DNA from: Glandiceps talaboti
Taxonomy: Eukaryota > Hemichordata > Enteropneusta > Spengelidae
Assembly: GCF_964340395.1 (NCBI RefSeq)
Contig: NC_135562.1
Span: forward strand, 9,097,134 to 9,161,133
Direction of reading: 5' to 3'
Length of the DNA stretch: 64,000 nt
Made by a program: the position numbers and the translations under genes. The number at the start of each line of letters is the position of its first letter. Position 1 is the stretch's first letter. Shown piece by piece: positions 52,901-61,755 of the stretch. A model generated the notes under the pieces. It ran no database searches. It had not been told where the DNA came from and saw only the letters and a program-made list of their open reading frames with translations.

Positions 52901-55900
52901 GTTGTATTGTCTGTTACAGCTGAAGCAGTTGTGGTGTTTGTTTCAACTAGAGTAGTTGTGTTGTCCGTTACAGCTGAATCAGTTGTATTGTCCGTTACTG
53001 CCGAATCAGTTGTATTGTCTGTAAGAGCCGAAACCGTTGTATTGTCTGTTACAGCTGAAGCAGTTGTGGTGGCTGTTACAGCCGAATCGGTTGTATTATC
53101 TGTTAAAGCCGAAACCGTTGTATTGTCTGTTACAGCTGAAGCTGTTGTGTTGTCCGTTACAGCCGAATCGGTTGTATTATCTGTTAAAGCCGAAACCGTT
53201 GTATTGTCTGTTACAGCTGAAGCAGTTGTGGTGGCTGTTTCAACTAGAGTAGTTGTGTTGTCCGTTACAGCTGAATCAGTTGTATTGTCCATTACTGCCG
53301 AATCAGTTGTATTGTCTGTAAGAGCCGAAACCGTTGTATTGTCTGTTACAGCTGAAGCAGTTGTGGTGGCTGTTACAGCCGAATCGGTTGTATTATCTGT
53401 TAAAGCCGAAACCGTTGTATTGTCTGTTACAGCTGAAGCAGTTGTGGTGGCTGTTACAGCCGAATCGGTTGTATTATCTGTTAAAGCCGAAACCGTTGTA
53501 TTGTCTGTTACAGCTGAAGCAGTTGTGGTGGCTGTTACAACTAGAGTAGTTGTGTTGTCCGTTACAGCTGAATCAGTTGTATTGTCCGTTACTGCCGAGT
53601 CAGTTGTATTGTCTGTAAGAGCCGAAACCGTTGTATTGTCTGTTACAGCTGAAGCAGTTGTGGTGGCTGTTACAGCCGAATCGGTTGTATTATCTGTTAA
53701 AGCCGAAACCGTTGTATTGTCTGTTACAGCTGAAGCTGTTGTGTTGTCCGTTACAGCCGAATCGGTTGTATTATCTGTTAAAGCCGAAACCGTTGTATTG
53801 TCTGTTACAGCTGAAGCAGTTGTGGTGGCTGTTACAACTAGAGTAGTTGTGTTGTCCGTTACAGCTGAATCAGTTGTATTGTCCGTTACTGCCGAATCAG
53901 TTGTATTGTCTGTAAGAGCCGAAACCGTTGTATTGTCTGTTACAGCTGAAGCAGTTGTGGTGGCTGTTACAGCCGAATCGGTTGCATTATCTGTTAAAGC
54001 CGAAACCGTTGTATTGTCTGTTACAGCTGAAGCAGTTGTGGTGGCTGTTACACCCGAATCGGTTGTATTATCTGTTAAAGCCGAAACCGTTGTATTGTCT
54101 GTTACAGCTGAAGCAGTTGTGGTGTTTGTTTCAACTAGAGTAGTTGTGTTGTCCGTTACAGCTGAATCAGTTGTATTGTCCGTTACTGCCGAATCAGTTG
54201 TATTGTCTGTAAGAGCCGAAACCGTTGTATTGTCTGTTACAGCTGAAGCAGTTGTGGTGGCTGTTACAGCCGAATCGGTTGTATTATCTGTTAAAGCCGA
54301 AACCGTTGTATTGTCTGTTACAGCTGAAGCTGTTGTGTTGTCCGTTACAGCCGAATCGGTTGTATTATCTGTTAAAGCCGAAACCGTTGTATTGTCTGTT
54401 ACAGCTGAAGCAGTTGTGGTGGCTGTTACAGCCGAATCGGTTGTATTATCTGTTAAAGCCGAAACCGTTGTATTGTCTGTTACAGCTGAAGCAGTTGTGG
54501 TGGCTGTTACAGCCGAATCGGTTGTATTATCTGTTAAAGCCGAAACCGTTGTATTGTCTGTTACAGCTGAAGCAGTTGTGGTGGCTGTTTCAACTAGAGT
54601 AGTTGTGTTGTCCGTTACAGCTGAATCAGTTGTATTGTCCGTTACTGCCGAGTCAGTTGTATTGTCTGTAAGAGCCGAAACCGTTGTATTGTCTGTTACA
54701 GCTGAAGCAGTTGTGGTGGCTGTTACAGCCGAATCGGTTGTATTATCTGTTAAAGCCGAAACCGTTGTATTGTCTGTTACAGCTGAAGCTGTTGTGTTGT
54801 CCGTTACAGCCGAATCGGTTGTATTATCTGTTAAAGCCGAAACCGTTGTATTGTCTGTTACAGCTGAAGCAGTTGTGGTGGCTGTTTCAACTAGAGTAGT
54901 TGTGTTGTCCGTTACAGCTGAATCAGTTGTATTGTCCGTTACTGCCGAATCAGTTGTATTGTCTGTAAGAGCCGAAACCGTTGTATTGTCTGTTACAGCT
55001 GAAGCAGTTGTGGTGGCTGTTACAGCCGAATCGGTTGCATTATCTGTTAAAGCCGAAACCGTTGTATTGTCTGTTACAGCTGAAGCAGTTGTGGTGGCTG
55101 TTACACCCGAATCGGTTGTATTATCTGTTAAAGCCGAAACCGTTGTATTGTCTGTTACAGCTGAAGCAGTTGTGGTGTTTGTTTCAACTAGAGTAGTTGT
55201 GTTGTCCGTTACAGCTGAATCAGTTGTATTGTCCGTTACTGCCGAATCAGTTGTATTGTCTGTAAGAGCCGAAACCGTTGTATTGTCTGTTACAGCTGAA
55301 GCAGTTGTGGTGGCTGTTACAGCCGAATCGGTTGTATTATCTGTTAAAGCCGAAACCGTTGTATTGTCTGTTACAGCTGAAGCAGTTGTGGTGGCTGTTA
55401 CAACTAGAGTAGTTGTGTTGTCCGTTACAGCTGAATCAGTTGTATTGTCCGTTACTGCCGAATCAGTTGTATTGTCTGTAAGAGCCGAAACCGTTGTATT
55501 GTCTGTTACAGCTGAAGCAGTTGTGGTGGCTGTTACAGCCGAATCGGTTGTATTATCTGTTAAAGCCGAAACCGTTGTATTGTCTGTTACAGCTGAAGCT
55601 GTTGTGTTGTCCGTTACAGCCGAATCGGTTGTATTATCTGTTAAAGCCGAAACCGTTGTATTGTCTGTTACAGCTGAAGCAGTTGTGGTGGCTGTTTCAA
55701 CTAGAGTAGTTGTGTTGTCCGTTACAGCTGAATCAGTTGTATTGTCCGTTACTGCCGAATCAGTTGTATTGTCTGTAAGAGCCGAAACCGTTGTATTGTC
55801 TGTTACAGCTGAAGCAGTTGTGGTGGCTGTTACAGCCGAATCGGTTGCATTATCTGTTAAAGCCGAAACCGTTGTATTGTCTGTTACAGCTGAAGCAGTT

Positions 55901-58900
55901 GTGGTGGCTGTTACACCCGAATCGGTTGTATTATCTGTTAAAGCCGAAACCGTTGTATTGTCTGTTACAGCTGAAGCAGTTGTGGTGTTTGTTTCAACTA
56001 GAGTAGTTGTGTTGTCCGTTACAGCTGAATCAGTTGTATTGTCCGTTACTGCCGAATCAGTTGTATTGTCTGTAAGAGCCGAAACCGTTGTATTGTCTGT
56101 TACAGCTGAAGCAGTTGTGGTGGCTGTTTCAACTAGAGTAGTTGTGTTGTCCGTTACACCTGAATCAGTTGTATTGTCCGTTACTGCCGAATCAGTTGTA
56201 TTGTCTGTAAGAGCCGAAACCGTTGTATTGTCTGTTACAGCTGAAGCAGTTGTGGTGGCTGTTACAGCCGAATCGGTTGTATTATCTGTTAAAGCCGAAA
56301 CCGTTGTATTGTCTGTTACAGCTGAAGCTGTTGTGTTGTCCGTTACAGCCGAATCGGTTGTATTATCTGTTAAAGCCGAAACCGTTGTATTGTCTGTTAC
56401 AGCTGAAGCAGTTGTGGTGGCTGTTTCAACTAGAGTAGTTGTGTTGTCCGTTACAGCTGAATCAGTTGTATTGTCCGTTACTGCCGAATCAGTTGTATTG
56501 TCTGTAAGAGCCGAAACCGTTGTATTGTCTGTTACAGCTGAAGCAGTTGTGGTGGCTGTTACAGCCGAATCGGTTGCATTATCTGTTAAAGCCGAAACCG
56601 TTGTATTGTCTGTTACAGCTGAAGCAGTTGTGGTGGCTGTTACACCCGAATCGGTTGTATTATCTGTTAAAGCCGAAACCGTTGTATTGTCTGTTACAGC
56701 TGAAGCAGTTGTGGTGTTTGTTTCAACTAGAGTAGTTGTGTTGTCCGTTACAGCTGAATCAGTTGTATTGTCCGTTACTGCCGAATCAGTTGTATTGTCT
56801 GTAAGAGCCGAAACCGTTGTATTGTCTGTTACAGCTGAAGCAGTTGTGGTGGCTGTTACAGCCGAATCGGTTGTATTATCTGTTAAAGCCGAAACCGTTG
56901 TATTGTCTGTTACAGCTGAAGCTGTTGTGTTGTCCGTTACAGCCGAATCGGTTGTATTATCTGTTAAAGCCGAAACCGTTGTATTGTCTGTTACAGCTGA
57001 AGCAGTTGTGGTGGCTGTTTCAACTAGAGTAGTTGTGTTGTCCGTTACAGCTGAATCAGTTGTATTGTCCATTACTGCCGAATCAGTTGTATTGTCTGTA
57101 AGAGCCGAAACCGTTGTATTGTCTGTTACAGCTGAAGCAGTTGTGGTGGCTGTTACAGCCGAATCGGTTGTATTATCTGTTAAAGCCGAAACCGTTGTAT
57201 TGTCTGTTACAGCTGAAGCAGTTGTGGTGGCTGTTACAGCCGAATCGGTTGTATTATCTGTTAAAGCCGAAACCGTTGTATTGTCTGTTACAGCTGAAGC
57301 AGTTGTGGTGGCTGTTACAACTAGAGTAGTTGTGTTGTCCGTTACAGCTGAATCAGTTGTATTGTCCGTTACTGCCGAGTCAGTTGTATTGTCTGTAAGA
57401 GCCGAAACCGTTGTATTGTCTGTTACAGCTGAAGCAGTTGTGGTGGCTGTTACAACCGAATCGGTTGTATTATCTGTTAAAGCCGAAACCGTTGTATTGT
57501 CTGTTACAGCTGAAGCTGTTGTGTTGTCCGTTACAGCCGAATCGGTTGTATTATCTGTTAAAGCCGAAACCGTTGTATTGTCTGTTACAGCTGAAGCAGT
57601 TGTGGTGGCTGTTTCAACTAGAGTAGTTGTGTTGTCCGTTACAGCTGAATCAGTTGTATTGTCCGTTACTGCCGAATCAGTTGTATTGTCTGTAAGAGCC
57701 GAAACCGTTGTATTGTCTGTTACAGCTGAAGCAGTTGTGGTGGCTGTTACAGCCGAATCGGTTGCATTATCTGTTAAAGCCGAAACCGTTGTATTGTCTG
57801 TTACAGCTGAAGCAGTTGTGGTGGCTGTTACACCCGAATCGGTTGTATTATCTGTTAAAGCCGAAACCGTTGTATTGTCTGTTACAGCTGAAGCAGTTGT
57901 GGTGTTTGTTTCAACTAGAGTAGTTGTGTTGTCCGTTACAGCTGAATCAGTTGTATTGTCCGTTACTGCCGAATCAGTTGTATTGTCTGTAAGAGCCGAA
58001 ACCGTTGTATTGTCTGTTACAGCTGAAGCAGTTGTGGTGGCTGTTACAGCCGAATCGGTTGTATTATCTGTTAAAGCCGAAACCGTTGTATTGTCTGTTA
58101 CAGCTGAAGCTGTTGTGTTGTCCGTTACAGCCGAATCGGTTGTATTATCTGTTAAAGCCGAAACCGTTGTATTGTCTGTTACAGCTGAAGCAGTTGTGGT
58201 GGCTGTTTCAACTAGAGTAGTTGTGTTGTCCGTTACAGCTGAATCAGTTGTATTGTCCGTTACTGCCGAATCAGTTGTATTGTCTGTAAGAGCCGAAACC
58301 GTTGTATTGTCTGTTACAGCTGAAGCAGTTGTGGTGGCTGTTACAGCCGAATCGGTTGTATTATCTGTTAAAGCCGAAACCGTTGTATTGTCTGTTACAG
58401 CTGAAGCAGTTGTGGTGGCTGTTACAGCCGAATCGGTTGTATTATCTGTTAAAGCCGAAACCGTTGTATTGTCTGTTACAGCTGAAGCAGTTGTGGTGGC
58501 TGTTACAACTAGAGTAGTTGTGTTGTCCGTTACAGCTGAATCAGTTGTATTGTCCATTACAGCCGAATTAGTTGTATTGTCTGTAAGAGCCGAAGCAGTT
58601 GTATTGTCCGTTACAACTGAAGTAGTTGTATTGTCCATTACAGTTGAAGCAGTTGAGTTGTTTGTTACAGCTGAAGCAGTTGTGTTGGCCATTTCAGGTG
58701 ACGCAGTTGTGTTTTCTGATACACTTGAAATAGTTGTGTTGTCCATTACAGCTGAAGCAGTTGTGTTGTCCAATACACCTGTGTATGTTGTATTGTCTAT
58801 TTCAGCTGAAGAAGTTGTGTTGTCCAATATCCATATGTATGTTGTGTTGTCCAGTTCAGCTGAAGCAGTTGTGTTGTCCGATACACCTGTGTATGTTGTG

Positions 58901-61614
58901 TTGTCTGATATCCATGTGTATGTTGTGTTGTCTATTTCAGCTGAAGCAGTTGTGTTGTCCGATATCCATGTGTATGTTGTGTTGTCCATTACAGCTGAAG
59001 CAGTTGTGTTGTCTGATACCCATGTGTATGTTGTGTTGTCAATTACAGCTGAAGCAGTTGTGTTGTCTGATATCCATGTGTATGTTGTGTTGTCTATTTC
59101 AGCTGAAGCAGTTGTGTTGTCCGAAATCAATGTGTATGTTGTGTTGTCAATTTCACCTGAAGCAGTTGTGTTGTCTGATATCCATGTGTATGTTGTGTTG
59201 TCCATTACAGCTGAAGCAGTTGTGTTGTCCGATATCAATGTGTATGTTGTGTTGTCAATTTCAGCTGAAGCAGTTGTGTTGTCCGATACACCTGTGTATG
59301 TTGTGTTGTCTGATATCCATGTGTATGTTGTGTTGTCTATTTCAGCTGAAGCAGTTGTGTTGTCCGATATCCATGTGTATGTTGTGTTGTCCATTACAGC
59401 TGAAGCAGTTGTGTTGTCTGATACCCATGTGTATGTTGTGTTGTCAATTACAGCTGAAGCAGTTGTGTTGTCTGATATCCATGTGTATGTTGTGTTGTCT
59501 ATTTCAGCTGAAGCAGTTGTGTTGTCCGAAATCAATGTGTATGTTGTGTTGTCAATTTCACCTGAAGCAGTTGTGTTGTCTGATATCCATGTGTATGTTG
59601 TGTTGTCCATTACAGCTGAAGCAGTTGTGTTGTCCGATATCAATGTGTATGTTGTGTTGTCAATTTCAGCTGAAGCAGTTGTGTTGTCTGATATCCATGT
59701 GTATGTTGAGTTGTCTATTTCAGCTGAAGCAGTTGTGTTGTCTGATATCCATGTGTATGTTGTGTTGTCCATTACAGCTGAAGCAGTTGTGTTGTCTGAT
59801 ACCCATGTGTATGTTGTGTTGTCAATTACAGCTGAAGCAGTTGTGTTGTCCGATATCCATGTGTATGTTGAGTTGTCTATTTCAGCTAAAGCAGTTGTGT
59901 TGTCTGATATCCATGTGTATGTTGTGTTGTCTATTTCAGCTAAAGCAGTTGTGTTGTCTGATATCAATGTGTATGTTGAGTTGTCTATTTCAGCTAAAGC
60001 AGTTGTGTTGTCTGATATCCATGTGTATGTTGTGTTGTCTATTTCAGCGAAAGCAGTTGTGTTGTCCGATATCCATGTGTATGTTGTGTTGTCAATTTCA
60101 GCTGAAGCAGTTGTGTTGTCTGATATCCATGTGTATGTTGTGTTGTCTATTTCAGCTAAAGCAGTTGTGTTGTCCGATATCAATGTGTATGTTGAGTTGT
60201 CAATTTCAGCTGAAGCAGTTGTGTTGTCTGATATCCATGTGTATGTTGAGTTGTCTATTTCAGCGAAAGCAGTTGTGTTGTCCGATATCCATGTGTATGT
60301 TGAGTTGTCTATTACAGCTGAAGCAGTTGTGTTGTCTGATATCCATGTGTATGTTGAGTTGTCTATGTCAGCGAAAGCAGTTGTGTTGTCTGATATCAAT
60401 GTGTATGTTGAGTTGTCTATTTCAGCGAAAGTAGTTGTGTTGTCCGATATCCATGTGTATGTTGTGTTGTCTATTTCAGCTGAAGCATTTGTGTTGTCCG
60501 ATATCCATGTGTATGTTGAGTTGTCAATTTCAGCTGAAGCAGTTGTGTTGTCTGATATCCATGTGTATGTTGTGTTGTCTATTTCAGCTGAAGCAGTTGT
60601 GTTGTCTGATATCCATGTGTATGTTGTGTTGTCTATTTCAGCTAAAGCAGTTGTGTTGTCCGATATCCATGTGTATGTTGAGTTGTCAATGTCAGCGAAA
60701 GCAGTTGTGTTGTCTGATATCAATGTGTATGTTGTGTTGTCCGATATCCATGTGTATGTTGAGTTGTCTATTTCAGCTGAAGCAGTTGTGTTTTCCGATA
60801 TCCATGTGTATGTTGTGTTGTCCATTACAGCTGAAGCAGTTGTGTTGTCCGATATCAATGTGTATGTTGAGTTGTCTATTTCAGCGAAAGCAGTTGTATT
60901 GTCCGATATCCATGTGTATGTTGAGTTGTCTATTTCAGCGAAAGCAGTTGTGTTGTCTGATATCCATGTGTATGTTGAGTTGTCTATTTCAGCTGAAGCA
61001 GTTGTGTTGTCCGATATCCATGTGTATGTTGTGTTGTCTATTTCAGCTGAAGCAGTTGTGTTGTCTAATATCCATGTGTATGTTGTGTTGTCTATTTCAG
61101 CTAAAGCAGTTGTGTTGTCCCATATCCATGTGTATGTTGTGTTGTCCATTACAGCTGAAGCAGTTGTGTTGTCTGATATCAATGTGTATGTTGAGTTGTC
61201 TATTTCAGCTAAAGCAGTTGTGTTGTCTGATATCCATGTGTATGTTGTGTTGTCCATTACAGCTGAAGCAGTTGTGTTGTCTGATACCAATGTGTATGTT
61301 GAGTTGTCTATTTCAGCTGAAGCAGTTGTGTTGTCCGATATCCATGTGTATGTTGTGTTGTCTATTTCAGCTAAAGCAGTTGTGTTGTCCGATATCCATG
61401 TGTATGTTGTGTTGTCCATTACAGCTGAAGCAGTTGTGTTGTCTGATATCCATGTGTATGTTGAGTTGTCTATTTCAGCTGAAGCAGTTGTGTTGTCCGA
61501 TACACCTGTAGTTGTTGTCCATGGTGGAGCTGTAGCTGTTGTTGTCCCTAATGCACAACATCGAAAGCTTGTTAGTAGTACAACACTAACAGCGTAGAGA
61601 TGTACTCCATCCAT
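30137..61614 (-). CDS. giant mucin-like, VWD/TSP1/EGF transmembrane glycoprotein (VWDE-like core)
   Basis: Coding exons in order: 61614-47277, 44070-43600, 42910-42720, 41814-41734, 40873-40508, 39804-39725, 38932-38869, 38371-38126, 37345-37089, 36323-35999, 35246-35088, 34312-33932, 33094-32816, 32084-32006, 31326-31224, 30263-30137. All 15 junctions have GT..AG and compatible phases; the sum is 17,547 nt, or 5,848 residues. Layout: signal peptide 1-23; Thr/Ser/Asn repeats about 38-4760 with hundreds of N-x-T sequons; TSP1 and EGF-like (4780-4937); Cys/Trp module; VWD with GDPH at 5166-5169; RKKR at 5442-5445; EGF-like modules; TM helix about 5778-5801; 47-residue tail. The part from TSP1 onwards resembles VWDE (von Willebrand D and EGF domain protein); the mucin-VWD-EGF-TM plan recalls MUC4. 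Probable role: cell-surface or shed glycoprotein barrier or adhesive; this is inference. ATG context AACATGG is good. Confidence 0.93.
30399..30750. repeat. (TATG)n microsatellite with interruptions
   Basis: TATG/TACG/TGTG runs at 30399-30610 and 30702-30750, in the last intron region of the giant gene. The open frames here are repeat artefacts. Confidence 0.95.
31224..31326 (-). CDS. giant-gene exon 15: transmembrane helix
   Basis: Encodes [20 protein letters not shown] and VFLYKY: a single hydrophobic helix with GxxxG-like spacing, flanked by Lys on the inner side. Donor CCAA|GTAAGT. Confidence 0.92.
32006..32084 (-). CDS. giant-gene exon 14: second half of Cys-rich module
   Basis: [18 protein letters not shown]; with the preceding exon this makes six Cys, EGF-like. 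Donor CCAG|GTATGA, exit phase 1. Confidence 0.88.
32190..32380. repeat. ATG/ATT-rich simple sequence
   Basis: Imperfect (GAT)n-type sequence in the intron between exons 13 and 14. Confidence 0.85.
32496..32755. mobile_element. non-autonomous TIR element, about 260 bp
   Basis: Terminal inverted repeats CAATAGGGAACTTGCAA at the left and its complement at the right (TTGCAAGTTCCCTATTG). No coding capacity. Lies in an intron of the giant gene. Confidence 0.8.
32816..33094 (-). CDS. giant-gene exon 13: juxtamembrane module
   Basis: 93 codons ([18 protein letters not shown] ...), two N-x-T sequons, ends within a Cys-rich module [11 protein letters not shown] that continues in the next exon. Confidence 0.88.
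33932..34312 (-). CDS. giant-gene exon 12: EGF-like and following module
   Basis: 127 codons. EGF-like: [25 protein letters not shown]. Then [20 protein letters not shown], the part that follows EGF in VWDE proteins. Confidence 0.92.
34733..34985. mobile_element. palindromic MITE-like element, family 1, copy 2
   Basis: Shares the TTTGTTATTGTA/GTACAATAACAAA core, the ACTTGG arm and the GGAAGCCATGATAAA right end with copies at 7058 and 45505. The outer left arm is degraded. Confidence 0.8.
35088..35246 (-). CDS. giant-gene exon 11
   Basis: 53 codons, phase 0 at both ends (APSWPTDSG ... ANCIADIQ), three Cys. The acceptor (GTACATAG) has a weak pyrimidine tract. Confidence 0.8.
35664..35741. repeat. 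(TA)n microsatellite
   Basis: Uninterrupted TA run between exons 10 and 11; a second one is at 35865-35958. Confidence 0.95.
35865..35958. repeat. (TA)n microsatellite
   Basis: Uninterrupted TA run about 40 bp downstream of the exon 10 donor on the minus strand. Confidence 0.95.
35999..36323 (-). CDS. giant-gene exon 10: Cys/Trp/Tyr module with RKKR
   Basis: Starts in phase 2 ([10 protein letters not shown]). [16 protein letters not shown], then an unusual [14 protein letters not shown] stretch, then [17 protein letters not shown] at 5442-5445 fits a proprotein-convertase site. Followed by an acidic segment. Confidence 0.9.
37089..37345 (-). CDS. giant-gene exon 9: end of VWD
   Basis: Exit phase 2, donor GGAG|GTAAGA. 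Contains [17 protein letters not shown], the conserved GLCG.YDG.. NDL VWD motif, and a Tyr/Ser-rich part. Confidence 0.92.
37596..37955. mobile_element. palindromic element, family 2, copy 2, inside a (TA)n tract
   Basis: TA runs at 37596-37652 and 37862-37955 flank a 207-bp element (37655-37861). It has the same lead (GAGTATCAATCTGCTAAG) as the copy at 14426 and a long palindrome with TTTCTTGGTTGTAACTC in each arm. The location suggests insertion into a TA repeat. Confidence 0.82.
38126..38371 (-). CDS. giant-gene exon 8: VWD core
   Basis: 82 codons, phase 0 at both ends; acceptor ATACCTCTAG, donor [29 protein letters not shown] is the VWDE-type variant of the C-G-x-C-x-C-G-V-A signature. 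Confidence 0.9.
38655..38760. mobile_element. retroelement 3' tail, copy 2
   Basis: Same sequence as 28010-28100 followed by an A/T-rich AATAAATAAA tail. In the intron between exons 7 and 8. Confidence 0.65.
38869..38932 (-). CDS. giant-gene exon 7: VWD continued
   Basis: 64-nt exon, donor GAG|GTGAGT. Encodes [20 protein letters not shown], the first strands of VWD. Confidence 0.88.
39130..39640. repeat. 147-bp minisatellite, about 3.4 units
   Basis: The anchor GTCAAAAA recurs at 39263, 39410 and 39557, exactly 147 bp apart. Other shared blocks are GGCTGAAATTTG and GTGATATGCAAAT. Units are diverged. Lies in the intron between exons 6 and 7. Confidence 0.85.
39725..39804 (-). CDS. giant-gene exon 6: start of VWD, GDPH motif
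   Basis: Acceptor TGTGTACAG, donor ACAC|GTAAGT, exit phase 2. Encodes [15 protein letters not shown], the VWD start signature with the GDPH tetrapeptide at residues 5166-5169. Confidence 0.92.
40508..40873 (-). CDS. giant-gene exon 5: pre-VWD region
   Basis: 122 codons, phase 0 at both ends. Starts [15 protein letters not shown]. Four Cys and an acidic stretch ([10 protein letters not shown]). VWDE-like extracellular module. Confidence 0.9.
41480..41720. repeat. (GGAT)n microsatellite
   Basis: GGAT/GAAT/GGGT units with a (GT)n insert, starting right next to the exon 4 donor. Confidence 0.95.
41734..41814 (-). CDS. giant-gene exon 4
   Basis: 27 codons, phase 0 at both ends; acceptor TTTTCTTAG, donor AAG|GTCAGT. 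Completes the previous module (IMCKVNIFD ... SFFAGIK). Confidence 0.88.
42106..42186. repeat. dispersed repeat, copy 2
   Basis: Matches 27681-27770 (GACTGCACAC, ATTGACCCATTATTCA, GGACACGTGAGTCTAAG). Confidence 0.7.
42720..42910 (-). CDS. giant-gene exon 3: VWDE-type N-terminal module
   Basis: Acceptor TTATCTGCAG, donor ACA|GTAAGA. Encodes a Cys/Trp module (FTCDLQY ... EYTWLVND) like the Ig-like repeats ahead of VWD in VWDE proteins. Confidence 0.88.
43600..44070 (-). CDS. giant-gene exon 2: mucin stem, TSP1 and EGF-like
   Basis: Acceptor TTTCAACAG, donor ACAG|GTAAGA, phase 1 to 1. About 85 more Ser/Thr-rich, non-repetitive residues, then TSP1 ([12 protein letters not shown] ... RERHC ... 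C..LC), whose WxxW is the usual C-mannosylation motif, then a short EGF-like module (CYNDGTL...[12 protein letters not shown]). Confidence 0.92.
44421..45090. repeat. local direct repeat pair, 501 bp apart
   Basis: 44421-44600 and 44922-45090 share GCAAATATGTAAAAGCGAA-type sequence, GAATTTTTGAG, TTCCAAAAA and GCAATTCTCT in the same order. Diverged copies of one unit. Confidence 0.65.
45505..45775. mobile_element. palindromic MITE-like element, family 1, copy 3
   Basis: Centre at 45583/45584 (GTACGTAC), right end GGCCACTTTAAATA as in copy 1. The left outer arm is diverged. Confidence 0.82.
46585..47100 (+). mobile_element. LINE reverse-transcriptase 3' fragment
   Basis: Plus-strand reading with frame breaks: [35 protein letters not shown], then [20 protein letters not shown]. 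This is the C-terminal part of a LINE polyprotein (..SVL.FS...WYG....K..L..I...A ... H..LF.LLPSGRRYRS). A 3' UTR-like segment and AATAAA (about 47083) follow. Antisense to the giant gene. Confidence 0.65.
47277..61614 (-). CDS. giant-gene exon 1: signal peptide and repeat domain
   Basis: One uninterrupted 14,338-nt coding exon. Residues 1-23 ([20 protein letters not shown]...) form a signal peptide. Then a TTT/PPW linker, block A (61510 to about 58740) with an 18-residue unit like [18 protein letters not shown], a transition (58740-58560), and block B (58560-47340) with 9-residue units such as [18 protein letters not shown] and TATTTASAV. Ends CCAG|GTAAAT, phase 1. Almost every unit has an N-T-T glycosylation sequon; Thr/Ser density suits O-glycans. 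Confidence 0.93.
47340..58560 (-). repeat. repeat block B: nested 27-bp / 297-bp / 3,780-bp array
   Basis: About 415 units of 27 bp. Eleven units form a 297-bp unit repeated with few changes (for example starts at 48123, 48420, 48717, 49014, 49311, 49608). A larger 3,780-bp duplication links 52443 onward to 56223 onward, with shared rare variants. Confidence 0.93.
58740..61510 (-). repeat. repeat block A: 54-bp array
   Basis: About 50 units of 54 bp encoding [18 protein letters not shown]-like residues; more diverged than block B. A 405-bp internal duplication links 58881 and 59286. Confidence 0.92.
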
Positions 61615-61656
61615 GTTTTATCACCAACAAACTCAACTTGCGTATATCGAATGGAG

Positions 61657-61662
61657 TATATA
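61657..61662 (-). promoter_or_regulatory. TATA-like box of the giant gene
   Basis: TATATA within GTATATACTCC on the minus strand, 43-48 nt before the ATG. Would give a very short 5' UTR; a far upstream promoter with a non-coding exon cannot be excluded. Confidence 0.3.
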
Positions 61663-61755
61663 CAACGTCAACTTTAGATATCAATGTACTTCCGCTATTT
61701 CGATTGTGTGAACAAAATCATTGACCACTGTACGCAGCACTCAAGTGTGTTTTGT

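Noticed and set aside
47340-58560. Periodic array resembling a CRISPR
   Set aside because: Repeats are contiguous without unique spacers, lie in frame in a spliced animal gene, and CRISPR arrays do not occur in animal nuclear genomes.
47228-61597. 4,789-codon open frame on the plus strand, and serial 71-codon plus-strand frames every 297 bp
   Set aside because: Mirror images of the repeat units coding on the minus strand. No signal peptide, varied sequence or splice context of their own; the minus strand has signal peptide, domains and spliced continuation.
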